Part shown: one piece after another, positions 55,771 to 64,000 of the stretch | Position numbering within the stretch: position 1 is the first letter of the stretch | How the letters are laid out: every line of letters starts with the position of its first letter | Assembly: GCA_000818095.1 (NCBI GenBank) | Contig: CP009416.1 | Location: 1,968,501 to 2,032,500, forward strand | DNA: 64,000 bases | Source of the DNA: Jeotgalibacillus malaysiensis | Lineage (GTDB): Bacteria > Bacillota > Bacilli > Bacillales > Jeotgalibacillaceae | Direction of reading: 5' to 3' | The notes under the pieces: model-generated | Seen by the model: the letters and a program-made list of their open reading frames with translations, nothing else | What the model was told of the DNA's origin: nothing | The model's database searches: none | Made by a program: the position numbers and the translations under genes

Positions 55771-57081
55771 TTAATCTATTTCTCTCACTACAATGCGTGA
55801 GCCTTCCACTTTAACCACTAAAACCTGCTGATCTTTGTTAATATACCCGCCTTCACTGACAGCATCAATTCTTTCATTATCAATGATAATTGTGCCTGAA
55901 GGTCTTAAAGCTGTTCTGGTTACACCCGTCTGTCCAATTAGTTCGTGACGGTTAACATTAGAGACATAACCACTTTCTGTACTCGTTGAATCACTTAATA
56001 TAATTTTCTTCAGAAGATGAAGATTTTTACCAAGGAACTTCACCATGATCACCATCCCAATTACTGCAGCTAAAAGCGCTACAGATAATGCAATTCCCAT
56101 AAATGCGATACTTTCACCCGCAAGCAGGATACTGACGATTATCGCGACCAGACCTGCAATACCGAGGATTCCTCCGGGTACGAAGAATTCCGCAATGACA
56201 AGTCCTATCCCTATCAGGAAGAGAATTAATACTTCCATACCTGCAAGTCCAGCGATTAAATGACCAAAGAAGAACAACAATAGCGCACCAAGTCCTAATG
56301 ATCCTGCTATACCAAAGCCCGGAGAATATAATTCAAGCACGAGCCCAAGACTCGCCATTGAAAGGAGAATCGGAACTACGATCGGGTTCGTAACAAAGCG
56401 TGCCAGGTTTTCAGTAAAGGTTGGTTCTACAGAGACCAGTTCAGCATCACCAAATCCGAGTCCAGCTACCAATTCGTCAAGACTCGCATAAGTCCCTTTG
56501 GAGTAATTGTTTTCTTCAGCTGTTGAAGGCGTAAAGGTTAACAGCTCTCCTTCATCAACCAGTCCGGGAATCTCAACAGACTGATCAACCATCGCCTCAG
56601 CAAATTTAGGATCTCTATCTGAAGACTCTGCCGCATTAATCATTGCAGCCAGCCATGCGCTTTGAGCTTTTCTGTCAGCATCTCCTCCTGCACTTGTGAT
56701 AACGGCAGAAGCACCCATTTTTGCTGATGGGGACATGTAGATCTCATCTGCGTAAAGCGCAATATAAGAACCTGCTGACAATGCATTCGGATTGATGTAT
56801 GCAATAAGATCAACTTCACTGTCGAGCATAATCTCACCGATCTCCTCAGCAGCATTTACAGCGCCTCCTGGAGTATTAATATCAAGTATCAACGCTTCAG
56901 CATTATTTTCTTCAGCTTCTTCAATTGATCTCTCCAAAAACGCTGCCAATCCTCTTTCAACCTCTTTTTTAACCGGAGCCACATACACCTTCTGACCGTT
57001 TGCATCTGCTGGCTGTATAAATGAAAATACCGACAATAATACAACTAAGGCGGCTAACATTTTCACTCCGATAAGTTTCAT
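55771..57081 (-). CDS. yqeZ: NfeD family membrane serine protease YqeZ
   Basis: 436 residues from ATG 57081 (GGAGGGGG upstream). A signal peptide (to about 28), a ClpP-class protease domain with GGAVNAAEEI, catalytic Ser in ALSAGSYIAL and Lys in SAKMGASAV, then four or five membrane helices and a C-terminal OB fold (LIGQTGVTRTALRPSGTIII). NfeD proteins work with the flotillin encoded next. The whole operon has a sigma-W promoter. Confidence 0.92.
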   Translation of the reverse strand: MKLIGVKMLAALVVLLSVFSFIQPADANGQKVYVAPVKKEVERGLAAFLERSIEEAEENNAEALILDINTPGGAVNAAEEIGEIMLDSEVDLIAYINPNALSAGSYIALYADEIYMSPSAKMGASAVITSAGGDADRKAQSAWLAAMINAAESSDRDPKFAEAMVDQSVEIPGLVDEGELLTFTPSTAEENNYSKGTYASLDELVAGLGFGDAELVSVEPTFTENLARFVTNPIVVPILLSMASLGLVLELYSPGFGIAGSLGLGALLLFFFGHLIAGLAGMEVLILFLIGIGLVIAEFFVPGGILGIAGLVAIIVSILLAGESIAFMGIALSVALLAAVIGMVIMVKFLGKNLHLLKKIILSDSTSTESGYVSNVNRHELIGQTGVTRTALRPSGTIIIDNERIDAVSEGGYINKDQQVLVVKVEGSRIVVREID

Positions 57082-57137
57082 CTTACTCCCCCCTCCTATC
57101 TGCCGATGACCGGGTAGCATCATAATGACCTATCTAC

Positions 57138-57165
57138 TATACGTATGTATCTGAAAAAGGTTTCA
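57138..57165 (-). promoter_or_regulatory. sigma-W promoter of yqeZ-floA-yqfB
   Basis: Minus strand TGAAAC (57165-57160), exactly 16 bases, CGTATA (57143-57138). Both elements match the sigma-W consensus fully, and the B. subtilis operon is a known sigma-W target. Confidence 0.88.
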
Positions 57166-57200
57166 TTTATAAGCTTACTTTTATTCTGAATGTTCAATAT

Positions 57201-57243
57201 AAAAAAATCAAGCCGCGTTGCACATTGCAAACACGGCTTGATC
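57201..57243 (-). terminator. terminator of rpsU-yqeY
   Basis: Minus-strand ATCAAGCCGTGTTTGCA / TGCAACGCGGCTTGAT with G-U and one mismatch, then U7. Confidence 0.85.
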
Positions 57244-57272
57244 TGTCTGAACCTGAATAAACAAATTCAGTT

Positions 57273-57719
57273 TTATGATAAGTGTTGGAGAACCATCTTA
57301 TTTATACGGGCTCCATCAGCCTTGCCTTTTACTTTAGGCATGATACTGCTCATCACTTTGCCCATATCAGCTTTAGAGGAAGCGTTTGTTTCATTGATCG
57401 TTTCAATCACAATGACTTCAAGCTCTTCTTCAGTCAATTGACGGGGCATATAGGTTTCTATTAAGGCAATTTCATCTTGAAGCTTGTCAGAAAGATCATC
57501 TCTTCCTGCAGATTTAAATTCAGCATAAGAATCTTTCCGCTGTTTTAACTCGCGTGAAAGTACAGTCAATTCCTCATCTTCAGTTAAATCACTGCGGCCT
57601 ACTTTATATCCTTCATTCTGCAACGAAGACTTAAGCATCCGGATCACTGAAAGACGTTCCTTTTCCTTATTTCTCATTGCTGTTTTCATATCTTCATTCA
57701 GACGATCTAACATACTCAC
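57273..57719 (-). CDS. yqeY: GatB/YqeY domain protein
   Basis: 148 residues from GTG 57719 (AGGTG six bases upstream), matching the B. subtilis N-terminus (MSLLERLNQDM versus [11 protein letters not shown]). Helical YqeY domain also present at the end of GatB and Gln[21 protein letters not shown] and [20 protein letters not shown]. Possibly tRNA-binding; true role unknown. Co-transcribed with rpsU. Confidence 0.93.
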   Translation of the reverse strand: MSMLDRLNEDMKTAMRNKEKERLSVIRMLKSSLQNEGYKVGRSDLTEDEELTVLSRELKQRKDSYAEFKSAGRDDLSDKLQDEIALIETYMPRQLTEEELEVIVIETINETNASSKADMGKVMSSIMPKVKGKADGARINKMVLQHLS

Positions 57720-57739
57720 TTCATGCACCTGCTCCTATA

Positions 57740-57913
57740 TTAGAATTTGCGCTTTCTTGCAGCTTCAGACTTTTTCTTACGCTTAACGCTTGGCTTTTCA
57801 TAGAATTCACGCTTTCTGAACTCCTGAAGAGTACCAGCCTTTGATGTAGTCTTTTTAAAGCGGCGAAGAGCATCTTCGAGTGATTCGTTTTTACGAACGA
57901 CCGTTTTTGACAT
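57740..57913 (-). CDS. rpsU: 30S ribosomal protein S21
   Basis: 57-residue basic protein [20 protein letters not shown]...RKRKF. SD GGAGGGAGGG is 8-10 bases before ATG 57913. In the usual rpsU-yqeY arrangement. Confidence 0.96.
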   Translation of the reverse strand: MSKTVVRKNESLEDALRRFKKTTSKAGTLQEFRKREFYEKPSVKRKKKSEAARKRKF

Positions 57914-58091
57914 CTCTAATTCCCTCCCTCCGAACACTACGCTTACATATTCAAGCAAAGAGAAGCACAAATATGCATTCTTCATTGCATGCAGTAAGAT
58001 AGGGATACTTACTGACATTCATGGGTAATCCCATGTACTTATACAGTATAAACCAAGTATAAGTGCTGGTCAACAGATATTCGAAAGAATA

Positions 58092-58134
58092 AGAAGCCTT
58101 TTCAGCTCTCATTTTAAGAGTTGAAAAGGCTTCT
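58092..58134 (-). terminator. terminator of deoC
   Basis: 18-bp stem AGAAGCCTTTTCAACTCT / AGAGCTGAAAAGGCTTCT (one G-U), loop of seven; a short T-rich stretch follows. Confidence 0.75.
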
Positions 58135-58165
58135 AGATTCAGGTGATCTGAATACATGACAGGAC

Positions 58166-58834
58166 TTAATAATCGCTATCTGCAGTTTGACCCTGAATAA
58201 TTTTAATACCTGCGCTAGCACCTAAACGTGTAGCACCCGCATCGATCATTGCCTGTGCATCTTCTGCAGAGCGTACTCCACCTGAAGCTTTTACGCCAAG
58301 GTCAGGTCCGACAGTTTTTCTCATAAGTGCGATATCTTCAGGTGTTGCACCTCCGCCTGAAAATCCTGTAGAAGTTTTAACATAGTCAGTACCTGCTTCA
58401 ACTGCAAGCTCACAAGCCTTTACTTTTTCTTCTTCTGTAAGAAGTGATGTTTCAATGATAACTTTTGTGAGTGCTTTTCCTTTAGCAGCAGCTGTTACAG
58501 CCTGAATGTCCTGCTTCACTGTATCAAAGTCTCCGCTTTTCAGTGCGCCAATATTAATAACCATGTCAACCTCAGTTGCACCGTCTTCGATCGCCTGCTT
58601 CGTTTCGAATGCTTTTGTTTCAGTAGCTGAAGCGCCGAGTGGGAATCCGATTACTGTGCATACCTTTACATCAGTTGTCTGAAGAAGTTCTGATGAAAGC
58701 TTTACCCAATAAGGATTAACACAGACAGACATAAATCCATGTTCAGCTGCTTCTTCACACAGGTTTGTAATTTGTTCTTTCGTTGCTTCCGGCTTTAAAA
58801 GTGTATGATCAATCATTTTTGCAATGTTTGACAT
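58166..58834 (-). CDS. deoC: deoxyribose-phosphate aldolase
   Basis: Cleaves 2-deoxyribose-5-phosphate to glyceraldehyde-3-phosphate and acetaldehyde. 222 residues; Schiff-base Lys in [18 protein letters not shown] and the second Lys in [13 protein letters not shown]. Stands alone, with no deoR, pdp or nupC beside it. B. subtilis has yqeW (a Na/Pi transporter) in this place. GAAAAGGGG lies before the ATG. Confidence 0.95.
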   Translation of the reverse strand: MSNIAKMIDHTLLKPEATKEQITNLCEEAAEHGFMSVCVNPYWVKLSSELLQTTDVKVCTVIGFPLGASATETKAFETKQAIEDGATEVDMVINIGALKSGDFDTVKQDIQAVTAAAKGKALTKVIIETSLLTEEEKVKACELAVEAGTDYVKTSTGFSGGGATPEDIALMRKTVGPDLGVKASGGVRSAEDAQAMIDAGATRLGASAGIKIIQGQTADSDY

Positions 58835-58900
58835 GATAATTTCCCCTTTTCAATTAGATGTACGTACCTATTTTAACACTAAGCTGCATAAATGCCTAAT

Positions 58901-58941
58901 AAAAAAAGACTCAGTCATCATAAATGTCTGAGTCTCATACT
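58901..58941 (-). terminator. terminator of mtaB
   Basis: Minus-strand AGACTCAG / CTGAGTCT with a 13-base loop, followed by U6-7. Confidence 0.75.
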
Positions 58942-59002
58942 TTCAGCAGAGCGAGTAGCATTTCTGCATTATAACAGTTTGATTAAAATCATCTTAACCT
59001 GG

Positions 59003-60340
59003 TTATACGGTTAATTCTTCTTCAAGTACTCTTACGTATTCACCTTTATTAAAAGGATAGCCTGATTCAGAGATTTTCACTTTGACCAGTTTGCCGACCA
59101 TCTCTTCATTTGCAGGAAATACGACTTTCAGGTAGTTGCTTGTATAACCGACATATAAAGAACCTGTTGGATCTTCCTTGTACGGTTCTTCAGGAATAAC
59201 CTCAAGCACTTCATCCTGATGATTTGAAGCGTATTCTTTCGCAAGCTGATCTGAAAGAGAAATCAGTCTGTGAACGCGCTCATTTTTAACTTCTTCATCC
59301 ACCTGATCATCCATTCTAGCAGCAGGTGTACCAGTACGCTTAGAATATGGGAAGACATGAAGTTCTGAGAATTTCTGCTCGCGGATAAAGTTATAGGTTT
59401 CCATAAACTCTTCTTCTGTTTCACCAGGGAATCCAACGATCACATCAGAAGTAATAGCAAGTCCAGGAAGTGCTTTTTTAAGCTTTTCAAGTCTTTCCGC
59501 GAAAAACTCCATCGTATATTTACGTCTCATTCGCTTCAGTACTGTGTTCGAGCCCGATTGAAGCGGAATATGAAGGTGATTGACAACCATTTTTGAACGG
59601 TCAATAACATCAATTACTTCATCAGTCAGCTGACTTGCTTCAATCGATGAGATACGGATCCGCTTCAGTCCTTTGACCTGGTCTTCAAGGTCAGTAAGCA
59701 GCATTGCAAGATTATAATCTTTCATATCTTCTCCGTAACCACCAGTGTGGATACCCGTCAAAACAATTTCCTTGTAGCCTGCATTAACAAGCTGCTGAGC
59801 CTGTCTGATCACTTCTTCAGGGTCTCTTGAGCGCATAAGCCCGCGTGCCCATGGAATAATACAGAATGTGCAGAAATTGTTACACCCTTCCTGAATTTTA
59901 AGTGACGCACGGGTGCGGTCTGTGAATGCCGGAACATCCAATTCTTCATAGACGCGATTTTTCATGATGTTCGTCACGCCATTAATTGGCTGTCTTTCCT
60001 GTCTGTATTGTTCAATATAATCAAGCATCTTTGTACGGTCCTGCGTACCAACGACAATATCCACACCAGGGATCGCCATGATTTCCGCAGGAGAAGTCTG
60101 TGCATAGCACCCTGTTACACAGATGACAGCATCAGGATTTTTTCTGATTGCGCGCCTGATCACCTGACGGCTTTTTTTATCACCCGTATTTGTTACAGTA
60201 CACGTATTAATTACGTAGACATCAGATGATTCTTCGTATTCAACACGGTCATATCCATTTGCTTTAAACAGCTGCCAGATTGCCTCTGTTTCATAATGGT
60301 TCACTTTACATCCCAGTGTATGAAATGCGACTGTTCCCAT
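59003..60340 (-). CDS. mtaB: tRNA t6A37 methylthiotransferase MtaB
   Basis: Radical-SAM enzyme adding a methylthio group to t6A37 of tRNA. 445 residues: N-terminal cluster Cys in TLGCKVNH, NTCTVTN and TGCYAQ; radical-SAM CNNFCTFCIIPWARG; C-terminal TRAM domain. GAGGTG is upstream of ATG 60340. Downstream of rsmE. Confidence 0.95.
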   Translation of the reverse strand: MGTVAFHTLGCKVNHYETEAIWQLFKANGYDRVEYEESSDVYVINTCTVTNTGDKKSRQVIRRAIRKNPDAVICVTGCYAQTSPAEIMAIPGVDIVVGTQDRTKMLDYIEQYRQERQPINGVTNIMKNRVYEELDVPAFTDRTRASLKIQEGCNNFCTFCIIPWARGLMRSRDPEEVIRQAQQLVNAGYKEIVLTGIHTGGYGEDMKDYNLAMLLTDLEDQVKGLKRIRISSIEASQLTDEVIDVIDRSKMVVNHLHIPLQSGSNTVLKRMRRKYTMEFFAERLEKLKKALPGLAITSDVIVGFPGETEEEFMETYNFIREQKFSELHVFPYSKRTGTPAARMDDQVDEEVKNERVHRLISLSDQLAKEYASNHQDEVLEVIPEEPYKEDPTGSLYVGYTSNYLKVVFPANEEMVGKLVKVKISESGYPFNKGEYVRVLEEELTV

Positions 60341-60344
60341 TTTT

Positions 60345-61097
60345 TCACCTCATTAATTCAAAATGATAGGAAATCGCAGCCAATATGTATAATGGTGCGG
60401 TTTCAGTTCTTAATATTCTTGGTCCCAAACCACAGCTGACTGCTCCATCCTCTGTAAAACGGTTCACTTCACTTTCAGAAAAACCGCCTTCAGGTCCGAT
60501 AATGACTAATATATTGGCATTTGACTCCAGATGATTCAGGAATTGATAAAAGTTTGATGACTCTCCTGACTTTGCATCTTCTTCATATGCCATCATGATA
60601 GCATCATATTCGTGAAATGACGAACTTAATTGATTCGTGCTTACAGGCTCTTCAATGATAGGGATCACAGAGCGGTGAGACTGCTCCGCAGCCTCTTTGG
60701 CAATTTTATTCCAGCGTTCAGCCTTCTTTTTCCCTTTTTTCTGATCCCACTTTACAATCGACCTGTCAGCACTGAACGGTTTTAAAGCAGACATCCCAAG
60801 CTCTGTTGCTTTTTGAATGACATATTCAAGCTTATCTCCTTTTGGGAGACCATGGGCAATTGTCACTCGAACCGGGAGTTCTGACTGATGAGTAAGTTTT
60901 ATTAGCTGTTTACCGGTCAGGCTCGTTTCATTAATCGTTACGATTTCTGATTCATAAACAGAAGAAGGACCGGAAACGGTGATGATCTTATCACCTTCAG
61001 TCATCCTCATCACCCGGACAATATGCTTATAATCTTCACCATCTATTAAAAACAATCCGTTTTCATCAGGCTGATTCTGTAAAAAATACCGCTGCAT
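60345..61097 (-). CDS. rsmE: 16S rRNA (uracil1498-N3)-methyltransferase RsmE
   Basis: SPOUT methyltransferase modifying U1498. 250 residues: PUA-like N-terminus (YKHIVRVMRM), KGDKLEYVIQKATELG, and the knot motif VIIGPEGGFSESE with LGPRILRTETAPL. Six bases after prmA. Confidence 0.95.
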   Translation of the reverse strand: MQRYFLQNQPDENGLFLIDGEDYKHIVRVMRMTEGDKIITVSGPSSVYESEIVTINETSLTGKQLIKLTHQSELPVRVTIAHGLPKGDKLEYVIQKATELGMSALKPFSADRSIVKWDQKKGKKKAERWNKIAKEAAEQSHRSVIPIIEEPVSTNQLSSSFHEYDAIMMAYEEDAKSGESSNFYQFLNHLESNANILVIIGPEGGFSESEVNRFTEDGAVSCGLGPRILRTETAPLYILAAISYHFELMR

Positions 61098-61103
61098 CTT
61101 TGA

Positions 61104-62048
61104 TCACACTTCCGGTCTGGTAGCAATGATTGCCACCCAGTCTTCCATTGTCATGACTTCATCAATTTCAAATCCTGATGCTTGAAGGGCATCTTTTACA
61201 GTATCTTTTTTCTGTTTAATAATTCCTGAAGTGATAAATGTGCCACCTGGTTTTGTCATACTGTAAGCATCATCTGTAAAAGTAAGAATGACTTCAGCTA
61301 GAATATTCGCAACAATCACATCAACCGGTTCCTTTGTACCACTTAACAGATTACCCTGTGAGACTGTCACAGTATCTTCTACACCATTCAATGAAACATT
61401 TTCAGTTGCTGATTTTACGGCAACATCATCAAGGTCAAGTGCATAAACTGAAGAGGCTTCAAGTAATGCTGCAGCAATACTTAACACACCTGATCCTGTC
61501 CCAACATCAATGACCGTATCTCCTTTAATGACAGTACGTTCAAGGGCCTGAATACACATGACAGTAGTCGGGTGTGTTCCTGTCCCGAAAGCCATACCTG
61601 GATCAAGTTCAATTATCAGCTCATCACTTGAAACTCTTTCATAATCTTCCCACGTAGGGACAATGGTAAAGGTTGAAGAGATCTTCACCGGGTTATAGTA
61701 CTTTTTCCAAGCAGTAGCCCAGTCTTCTTCATTTACTTCACTGACAACAACTTTATTTTCACCAATATCAATATTAAAAGAAACCAGGTTGCTGATTTCC
61801 TGCTTTATGCCGTCTACAGTTTCCGCAAGAAAGCTGTTAACCGGCAAATAGGCTTTCACCATGACACCGGTATCAGGATAATCCTCCGGGTTAAGATCAT
61901 AAATTTCACCAAATTGATCTTCCCTGTCTTTCAGGAGCTCACCGGGATCTTCAATCACAACACCACTCGCCCCGGCTTCATGCAAAATATTGGAAATCGG
62001 TTCAATTGCTTCATTTGTAGTATGAATACTTATTTCTGACCACTTCAT
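61104..62048 (-). CDS. prmA: ribosomal protein L11 methyltransferase PrmA
   Basis: Trimethylates ribosomal protein L11. 314 residues: N-terminal substrate-recognition domain, then SAM domain with [15 protein letters not shown] and the VANILAEVI (NPPY-like) loop; [11 protein letters not shown] is typical. Between dnaJ and rsmE, as in most Bacillales. Confidence 0.95.
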   Translation of the reverse strand: MKWSEISIHTTNEAIEPISNILHEAGASGVVIEDPGELLKDREDQFGEIYDLNPEDYPDTGVMVKAYLPVNSFLAETVDGIKQEISNLVSFNIDIGENKVVVSEVNEEDWATAWKKYYNPVKISSTFTIVPTWEDYERVSSDELIIELDPGMAFGTGTHPTTVMCIQALERTVIKGDTVIDVGTGSGVLSIAAALLEASSVYALDLDDVAVKSATENVSLNGVEDTVTVSQGNLLSGTKEPVDVIVANILAEVILTFTDDAYSMTKPGGTFITSGIIKQKKDTVKDALQASGFEIDEVMTMEDWVAIIATRPEV

Positions 62049-62073
62049 CAGACCAGCTCCATTTCACTTCAGG

Positions 62074-62098
62074 CTGCCGGGGCAGCAGCCCCTGGCAG
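62074..62098 (-). other. GC-rich hairpin between dnaJ and prmA
   Basis: Minus-strand CTGCC(A)GGGGC / GCCCCGGCAG with one bulge, loop of four, no U-run after it. Possibly an mRNA stabiliser at the end of the heat-shock message, or a weak terminator. Confidence 0.5.
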
Positions 62099-62109
62099 TT
62101 CATATTTTG

Positions 62110-63228
62110 TTATTCACCTTTAAACGCGCGCTTAACCTTTTCAAAAAAGTTATCATGCTGCTCATCAGGCACATCACCGCTGATTTCTGCAAATTCACGC
62201 AGCAGTGTTTTTTGTCTATCCGTCAGCTTCTTAGGTGTAATTACCTTCACACGGATCTGCTGATCACCCTGACCGTATCCATGAACGTTTTTTACACCCT
62301 TGCCTTTCAGACGGAATGTTGTGCCTGATTGTGTACCGGCTGGAAGCTTCCATTTTACTTTTCCATGAACAGTCGGAACTTCAAGTTCGTCACCAAGCGT
62401 TGCCTGTACAAATGTAATTGGCATATCAAGGAAAATATCGTCACCGTCACGTTCAAAAATCTCATGTGCTCTGACACGGAAAACGACATACAGATCCCCT
62501 GGAGGTCCGCCGTTCACGCCAGGTTCACCCTGACCTGCAACTCTCATCTGCTGTCCGTCATCAACACCAGCTGGAATTTTCACGTGGATCTTCTTGCGTT
62601 TCTTCACTTTTCCGTTACCACCACAGGTTGTGCACTTATCTTTTACAAGCTTACCTGAACCTTCACAGTGGTGGCAGACTCTTCGGTTAACGATACGGCC
62701 AAATGGTGTCTGCTGCTCTACATTCAGCTGACCGGAACCGTTACAGTAATGACATGTCTCAGGTGTTGTACCTGGTTTCGCACCATCACCGCCGCACGTT
62801 TCACATTGTTCTTCTTTCGGAATTTCGATATCTGTTTCTTTTCCGAAAACCGCTTCTTCAAATTGAATGGTCATTGTATATTGAAGGTCATTACCCTGTC
62901 TTGGCGCATTCGGGTCACGCCTTCTGCCACCGCCGCCAAAGAATGAGCTGAAGATATCTTCAAATCCGCCGAAGCCATCAAAACCGGCTCCGCCGCCAAA
63001 GCCCTGGTTCGGGTCGGTATGGCCGAACTGATCATAATGTGCACGTTTCTGATCATCACTTAGTACTTCATAAGCTTCTTTTACTTCTTTAAACTTTTCA
63101 CCCGCATCTTCATCTTTATTAATGTCCGGATGATATTTTTTTGAAAGCTTTCTATAAGCTTTTTTGATTTCATCTTTAGAAGCACCTTCTGATAATCCAA
63201 GCACTTCATAGTAATCTCGTTTACTCAT
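62110..63228 (-). CDS. dnaJ: co-chaperone DnaJ
   Basis: Stimulates the ATPase of DnaK. 372 residues: J domain with HPD (KYHPDINKD), Gly/Phe-rich linker ([13 protein letters not shown]), four zinc CxxCxGxG repeats ([32 protein letters not shown]), then the substrate-binding C-terminal domains. Directly downstream of dnaK. Confidence 0.98.
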   Translation of the reverse strand: MSKRDYYEVLGLSEGASKDEIKKAYRKLSKKYHPDINKDEDAGEKFKEVKEAYEVLSDDQKRAHYDQFGHTDPNQGFGGGAGFDGFGGFEDIFSSFFGGGGRRRDPNAPRQGNDLQYTMTIQFEEAVFGKETDIEIPKEEQCETCGGDGAKPGTTPETCHYCNGSGQLNVEQQTPFGRIVNRRVCHHCEGSGKLVKDKCTTCGGNGKVKKRKKIHVKIPAGVDDGQQMRVAGQGEPGVNGGPPGDLYVVFRVRAHEIFERDGDDIFLDMPITFVQATLGDELEVPTVHGKVKWKLPAGTQSGTTFRLKGKGVKNVHGYGQGDQQIRVKVITPKKLTDRQKTLLREFAEISGDVPDEQHDNFFEKVKRAFKGE

Positions 63229-63299
63229 ATTTCCACTCCCCGGTCCTTTTGCATAAAGGTTATTTTAGCATTTTTCCTGCTGCCCTTGCAATGGCAAAG

Positions 63300-63331
63300 A
63301 AAAAGCCAAAGTACCGTGACTTTGACTTTTT
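63300..63331 (-). terminator. hairpin between dnaK and dnaJ
   Basis: Minus-strand AAAAAGTCAAAGT / ACTTTGGCTTTTT with one G-U pair and a six-base loop, U-rich end. It could reduce dnaJ relative to dnaK, or end a dnaK-only message. Confidence 0.65.
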
Positions 63332-63343
63332 CCGCTTCTGCTA

Positions 63344-64000
63344 TTATTTCTTGTCGTCGTCAACTTCTTCAAAGTCTGCGTCAACAACATCATCTTCAGG
63401 CTTTCCGCCACCAGCCTGCTGCTCTGCTTCAGCCTGCTGTGCCGCCTCTTCATAAAGCTTCATAGAAAGTGCCTGCAGGATTTCCTGTAATGCATCTTTC
63501 TTTGTTTTGATTTCTTCAAGCTCGTTCTTTTCGATTGCTTCCTTCAGCTCGTCACGTGCTGTTTCAGCTTTTTTCTTTTCTTCTTCATCAACCTTGTCTC
63601 CAAGGTCAGTAAGTGTTTTATCAGTCTGGAATACAAGCTGATCAGCTTCATTGCGAATCTCAGCTTCTTCCTTACGCTTCTTATCCGCTTCAGCATTTTC
63701 CTCAGCTTCTCTTACCATGCGGTCAATATCTTCGTCTGACAGTGAAGTAGAAGACTTAATTGTAATCTTCTGCTCTTTACCAGTACCAAGATCTTTCGCA
63801 CTTACATTTACGATACCGTTTTTATCGATATCAAATGTTACTTCGATCTGTGGAACGCCACGTGGTGCAGGCGGGATATCTCCAAGCTGGAAACGGCCGA
63901 GTGTTTTATTATCCGCTGCCATTGGGCGTTCACCCTGAAGCACGTGGATATCAACAGCGTTCTGGTTGTCAGCTGCAGTAGAGAAAGTCTGTGATTTAGA
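63344..64000 (-). CDS. dnaK: chaperone DnaK, C-terminal part (5' end outside window)
   Basis: Hsp70 chaperone. The frame is open to the window edge; 218 residues of the substrate-binding domain are visible. Conserved: [47 protein letters not shown], then the helical lid and the tail with [15 protein letters not shown]. The ATPase half is outside the window. Confidence 0.97.
   Translation of the reverse strand, partial: SKSQTFSTAADNQNAVDIHVLQGERPMAADNKTLGRFQLGDIPPAPRGVPQIEVTFDIDKNGIVNVSAKDLGTGKEQKITIKSSTSLSDEDIDRMVREAEENAEADKKRKEEAEIRNEADQLVFQTDKTLTDLGDKVDEEEKKKAETARDELKEAIEKNELEEIKTKKDALQEILQALSMKLYEEAAQQAEAEQQAGGGKPEDDVVDADFEEVDDDKK

Overview
The window is chromosomal DNA of a low-GC Gram-positive of the order Bacillales. 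The gene order follows the Bacillus subtilis yqhH-comG-...-dnaG-...-dnaJ-dnaK segment closely, most genes have strong GGAGG-type Shine-Dalgarno (SD) sites, and the regulators are Bacillales types (MgsR, CcpN, Zur, PhoP boxes, sigma-W, T-box). A single-chain (alpha2) glycyl-tRNA synthetase replaces glyQ/glyS, and yqfC/yqfD point to a spore-forming ancestry. A Planococcaceae or Jeotgalibacillus-like genus fits, but this is inference. No prophage, insertion sequence, CRISPR array, rRNA or tRNA gene was seen.

Layout. 1-6 kb: the end of the SNF2 helicase yqhH, a frameshifted yqhG, aroK, and the seven-gene comG competence pilus operon on the minus strand. 6-13 kb: mgsR, small yqg genes, a lipoteichoic acid synthase, glucokinase, yqgQ, yqgN and rpmG. 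13-24 kb: two small membrane-anchored proteins, the phosphate block (pstS-pstC-pstA-pstB-phoU behind a four-repeat PhoP box), class B PBP, sodA, yqgC and a Na/Pi cotransporter. 24-37 kb: yqgB, a chemoreceptor, ispG, yqfX, yqfW, the zinc block (znuC-znuB-zur with a Zur-box candidate), yqfT, nfo, cshB, yqfQ, ispH, yqfO and trmK. 37-49 kb: cytochrome c550, an acyl-CoA dehydrogenase, sigA, dnaG, yqxD, an intergenic structured repeat, ppsR, ccpN, a glycine T-box with glyS, recO, era and cdd. 49-64 kb: dgkA, ybeY, pgpH, phoH, yqfD, yqfC, yqfB-floA-yqeZ behind a sigma-W promoter, yqeY, rpsU, deoC, mtaB, rsmE, prmA, dnaJ and the 3' part of dnaK.

Most of this is housekeeping: DNA uptake, phosphate and zinc homeostasis, isoprenoid synthesis (ispG, ispH), RNA modification and decay, replication and transcription initiation, and chaperones. 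I found no clearly new multi-gene system. The departures worth a second look are local: yqhG broken at an in-frame A AAA AAA slippery heptamer; an in-frame internal deletion in YqfD; yqfC whose SD lies inside the terminator of the gene before it; a very short ComGG; a cytochrome c550 with an acidic repeat tail; a copy of the structured intergenic repeat known from Bacillaceae genomes; and several promoters and operators readable to the base (PhoP, Zur, sigma-W, sigma-B).
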